From: an uncultured Gammaproteobacteria bacterium
GTDB taxonomy: Bacteria; Pseudomonadota; Gammaproteobacteria; Xanthomonadales; Xanthomonadaceae
Direction of reading: 5' to 3'
DNA length: 6,699 nt
NCBI GenBank assembly: GCA_946885735.1
Contig: CAMPGW010000110.1
Span: 1-6,699, forward strand
Part shown: positions 5,335-6,699 of the stretch, one piece after another
How positions within the stretch are numbered: the first letter of the stretch is position 1
How the letters are laid out: each line of letters starts with the position of its first letter
Notes under the pieces: model-generated
What the model was told of the DNA's origin: nothing
Seen by the model: the letters and a program-made list of their open reading frames with translations, nothing else
Databases searched by the model: none
Translations under genes and position numbers: made by a program

Positions 5335-6443
5335 GCGGCACCCTGCGGATGCGCCAGGCCGCCGCGATGCTGCAGGACTGGGTCTCGCCCGGCGCGGCCA
5401 TCGCGCAGTGGACGCACTTCGTCACCTCGACCTGCAACGCGCGCTGCCGGCATTGCTTCTACCCGATCAACCAGAAGAAGAACGAACTCTCGCTGGAGGA
5501 AATCAGGCGCTTCGTTGGTACGCTGCCGCCGATCCGCCTGCTGCTGTTCTCCGGTGGCGAGCCGTTCCTGCGCAAGGACCTGCCGGAGATCATCCGCGCC
5601 TACCACGAGCAGTGCCGGTTCTTCACCACTTCCATTCCCACCAATGGCTGGTCGGCGGAAAAGATCGGCGAGATGACCCAGCGCATCTGCGAGATCGCGC
5701 CGGACCTGCACCTGGGCGTGTCGGTGTCGCTGGATGGCATGGCCGAGTACCACGACCAGGTGCGTCGCCTGCCCAAGCTCTGGGACAACGGCATCGCCAC
5801 GCTGCATGCATTGAAGAAACTCTCGCAGCGCTTCCCCAACCTCAGCGTCGGCGTGAACACCGTCTACATGCGCGAGAACCAGGCCGACCTGGAACCGCTG
5901 CTCAACTACGTCTTCGAAGAGGTCCGGCCGACCTTCCATACCTTGATCTTCATCCGCGGCAATCCGCTGGTCGACCCGACCCTGGCCACCGACCTGGACG
6001 TGGGCCGTTACCTGGAACTGCAGGGCTGGCTGGACGACCACTACGGCTCCGACCGCTCCTGGAGCGCGGGCTGGCGTGGCGTGCGCGCGCGTGCGCGCCA
6101 CGAGGTCAACCGCCAGCGCTACGAGTACATCGCTAGGCAGGCCCGCGGCGGCAGCTTCGAGGGGTTCTGCCTGGCCGGCGAGCGCGAGTTCGTGATGTCG
6201 GAAACCGGCGATATCTTCGGCTGCGAGCTGATCGAGCAGCGCATCGCCAACGTGCGCGAGATGGATTACGACTATTCGCGCGTGCTGGCCGCGGCCGACG
6301 CCTTCGTGGCCGCCAAGCGCGAGCGCCAGTGCCGCTGCACGCACGAGTGCAACACGCGCACCAAGATCCTGTTCGACCGCAAGCAGGCCTTGCCTATCGC
6401 GGCCGCGGCCCTGGGCCTGCGGCACGTCGGCAGCGGGGGCTAG
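5331..6443 (+). CDS. Radical SAM enzyme with cysteine-rich (SPASM/twitch-like) C-terminus
   Basis: The product has 370 residues. Radical SAM enzymes use a [4Fe-4S] cluster to cleave S-adenosylmethionine to a 5'-deoxyadenosyl radical. The cluster motif CX3CX2C is C35, C39, C42 in TSTCNARCRHCFYP. LLFSGGEPFLRKDL (70-83) holds the SAM-contacting GGE, and later strands SIPTNGW and GVSVSLDG complete the barrel. The C-terminal third carries C280 (FCLAGEREF), C298 (DIFGCEL) and C334, C336, C340 (CRCTHEC), which could ligate one auxiliary iron-sulfur cluster as in SPASM/twitch enzymes such as peptide-modifying maturases. The spacing is not the canonical SPASM CX2CX5CX3C. The protein looks soluble. It overlaps the glycosyltransferase by ATGA, so both probably serve one pathway: a modified peptide, as in mycofactocin where a radical SAM and a family 2 glycosyltransferase co-occur, or a sugar or lipid product. 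No precursor peptide gene is seen in the window. Confidence 0.92.
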   Translation: MSGTLRMRQAAAMLQDWVSPGAAIAQWTHFVTSTCNARCRHCFYPINQKKNELSLEEIRRFVGTLPPIRLLLFSGGEPFLRKDLPEIIRAYHEQCRFFTTSIPTNGWSAEKIGEMTQRICEIAPDLHLGVSVSLDGMAEYHDQVRRLPKLWDNGIATLHALKKLSQRFPNLSVGVNTVYMRENQADLEPLLNYVFEEVRPTFHTLIFIRGNPLVDPTLATDLDVGRYLELQGWLDDHYGSDRSWSAGWRGVRARARHEVNRQRYEYIARQARGGSFEGFCLAGEREFVMSETGDIFGCELIEQRIANVREMDYDYSRVLAAADAFVAAKRERQCRCTHECNTRTKILFDRKQALPIAAAALGLRHVGSGG

Positions 6444-6456
6444 GCCCGCCGCTGCC
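6429..6456. terminator. Hairpin across the radical SAM stop codon
   Basis: GGCAGCGG (6429-6436) pairs with CCGCTGCC (6449-6456), and inside it GGGC (6437-6440) pairs with GCCC (6444-6447), leaving one bulged G. The three-base loop is exactly the TAG stop. It is very stable but has no T tract, so it may act in convergent termination or 3'-end protection rather than as a textbook intrinsic terminator. Confidence 0.4.
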
Positions 6457-6458
6457 CA

Positions 6459-6479
6459 GGCCGCGCATTACGCGCGGCC
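6459..6479. terminator. Hairpin across the metK stop codon
   Basis: GGCCGCGC (6459-6466), loop ATTAC, GCGCGGCC (6472-6479) is a perfect 8-bp stem. The metK stop (TAA on the minus strand, 6470-6468) lies in the loop. It has no T tract on either side. It sits two bases from the preceding hairpin, so the pair fills the 24-base gap between the convergent genes. Confidence 0.4.
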
Positions 6480-6699
6480 CTTGAGCCCCGCTGCTTCGCG
6501 CAGCGCCTTGGCCCGGTCCGTCTTCTCCCAGGAGAAGGCGGTGGCGCGTTCCTTCTTGCCGTTCGCACCGACGTACTCCAGCTGCACCGGCGCGCGGCCG
6601 AAGTGGCCGTAGCTGGCGGTCGGCTGGTAGATCGGGTGCAGCAGGTCGAGCATCTGGGTGATGCCGTAGGGCCGCAGGTCGAAGTGCGCGCGGATCAGC
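6468..6699 (-). CDS. metK: S-adenosylmethionine synthetase, C-terminal part
   Basis: The minus strand reads [34 protein letters not shown] and ends [21 protein letters not shown], the C-terminal end of MetK (methionine adenosyltransferase), which makes S-adenosylmethionine from methionine and ATP in the cytoplasm. About 76 residues are in the window; the 5' part lies beyond base 6699. Between GHFGR and SWEKTD there is an insert of about 20 residues ([20 protein letters not shown]) that E. coli MetK lacks (there GHFGREHFPWEKTD). The gene converges on the radical SAM gene with a 24-base gap. Identification is firm. Confidence 0.96.
   Translation of the reverse strand, partial: LIRAHFDLRPYGITQMLDLLHPIYQPTASYGHFGRAPVQLEYVGANGKKERATAFSWEKTDRAKALREAAGLKGRA

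Noticed and set aside
4377..6425. Long minus-strand open frame opposite the glycosyltransferase and radical SAM genes
   Set aside because: It has a low-complexity, shadow-like composition, while both plus-strand proteins have clear catalytic motifs.
6330..6467. Small downstream substrate ORF after the radical SAM gene
   Set aside because: Only 24 bases separate the stop codons of the convergent genes and they are filled by hairpins.
1..6699. CRISPR array, insertion sequence or prophage attachment site
   Set aside because: I saw no regularly spaced repeats, transposase motifs, terminal inverted repeats with target duplications, or integrase genes.

Overview
The window is high-GC (GC-rich third codon positions, very few intergenic A/T tracts) bacterial chromosome. 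The metK fragment at the right end, with an insert between its GHFGR and SWEKTD motifs that I recall from xanthomonad MetK, together with the gene style and promoter look, suggests a gammaproteobacterium of the order Xanthomonadales (Lysobacter/Luteimonas/Rhodanobacter-like). This placement is an inference from sequence style; I ran no search.

Layout, left to right. Positions 1-874 hold two tightly coupled plus-strand genes of unknown function: the 3' part of a soluble-looking protein and a four-helix membrane protein whose Shine-Dalgarno sits on the stop codon of the first. Positions 927-1283 encode a solitary PAS sensor domain with a GTG start, apparently translated from a leaderless transcript. 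Positions 1284-1678 have no convincing intact gene. They contain a coding-like minus-strand remnant (1289-1507) and a run of inverted repeats ending in a hairpin plus T4 (1460-1590). Positions 1679-2215 encode a hemerythrin-like HHE protein. Positions 2272-4356 encode a secreted amidohydrolase of the imidazolonepropionase/prolidase-like group with an unusual N-terminal domain of about 220 residues. Positions 4435-6443 form a two-gene operon, a family 2 glycosyltransferase and a radical SAM enzyme with a cysteine-rich C-terminal region, joined by an ATGA overlap. Positions 6468-6699 are the 3' end of metK on the minus strand, converging on the radical SAM gene.

How the genes may work together. 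The glycosyltransferase and radical SAM enzyme are almost certainly cotranslated and probably act on one product or pathway, but no substrate peptide gene or transporter is visible nearby, so the product is unknown. The hemerythrin and amidohydrolase genes look like separate transcription units. metK makes S-adenosylmethionine, which radical SAM enzymes consume, but the convergent arrangement is probably incidental.

The most interesting non-coding signals are these: a nearly identical -10/start block (TAyCATGCGCGGrTG) at both the PAS gene and the glycosyltransferase gene; a 16-bp perfect palindrome just upstream of the latter; two adjacent hairpins whose loops hold the stop codons of the convergent radical SAM and metK genes; and the structured 1460-1590 segment.
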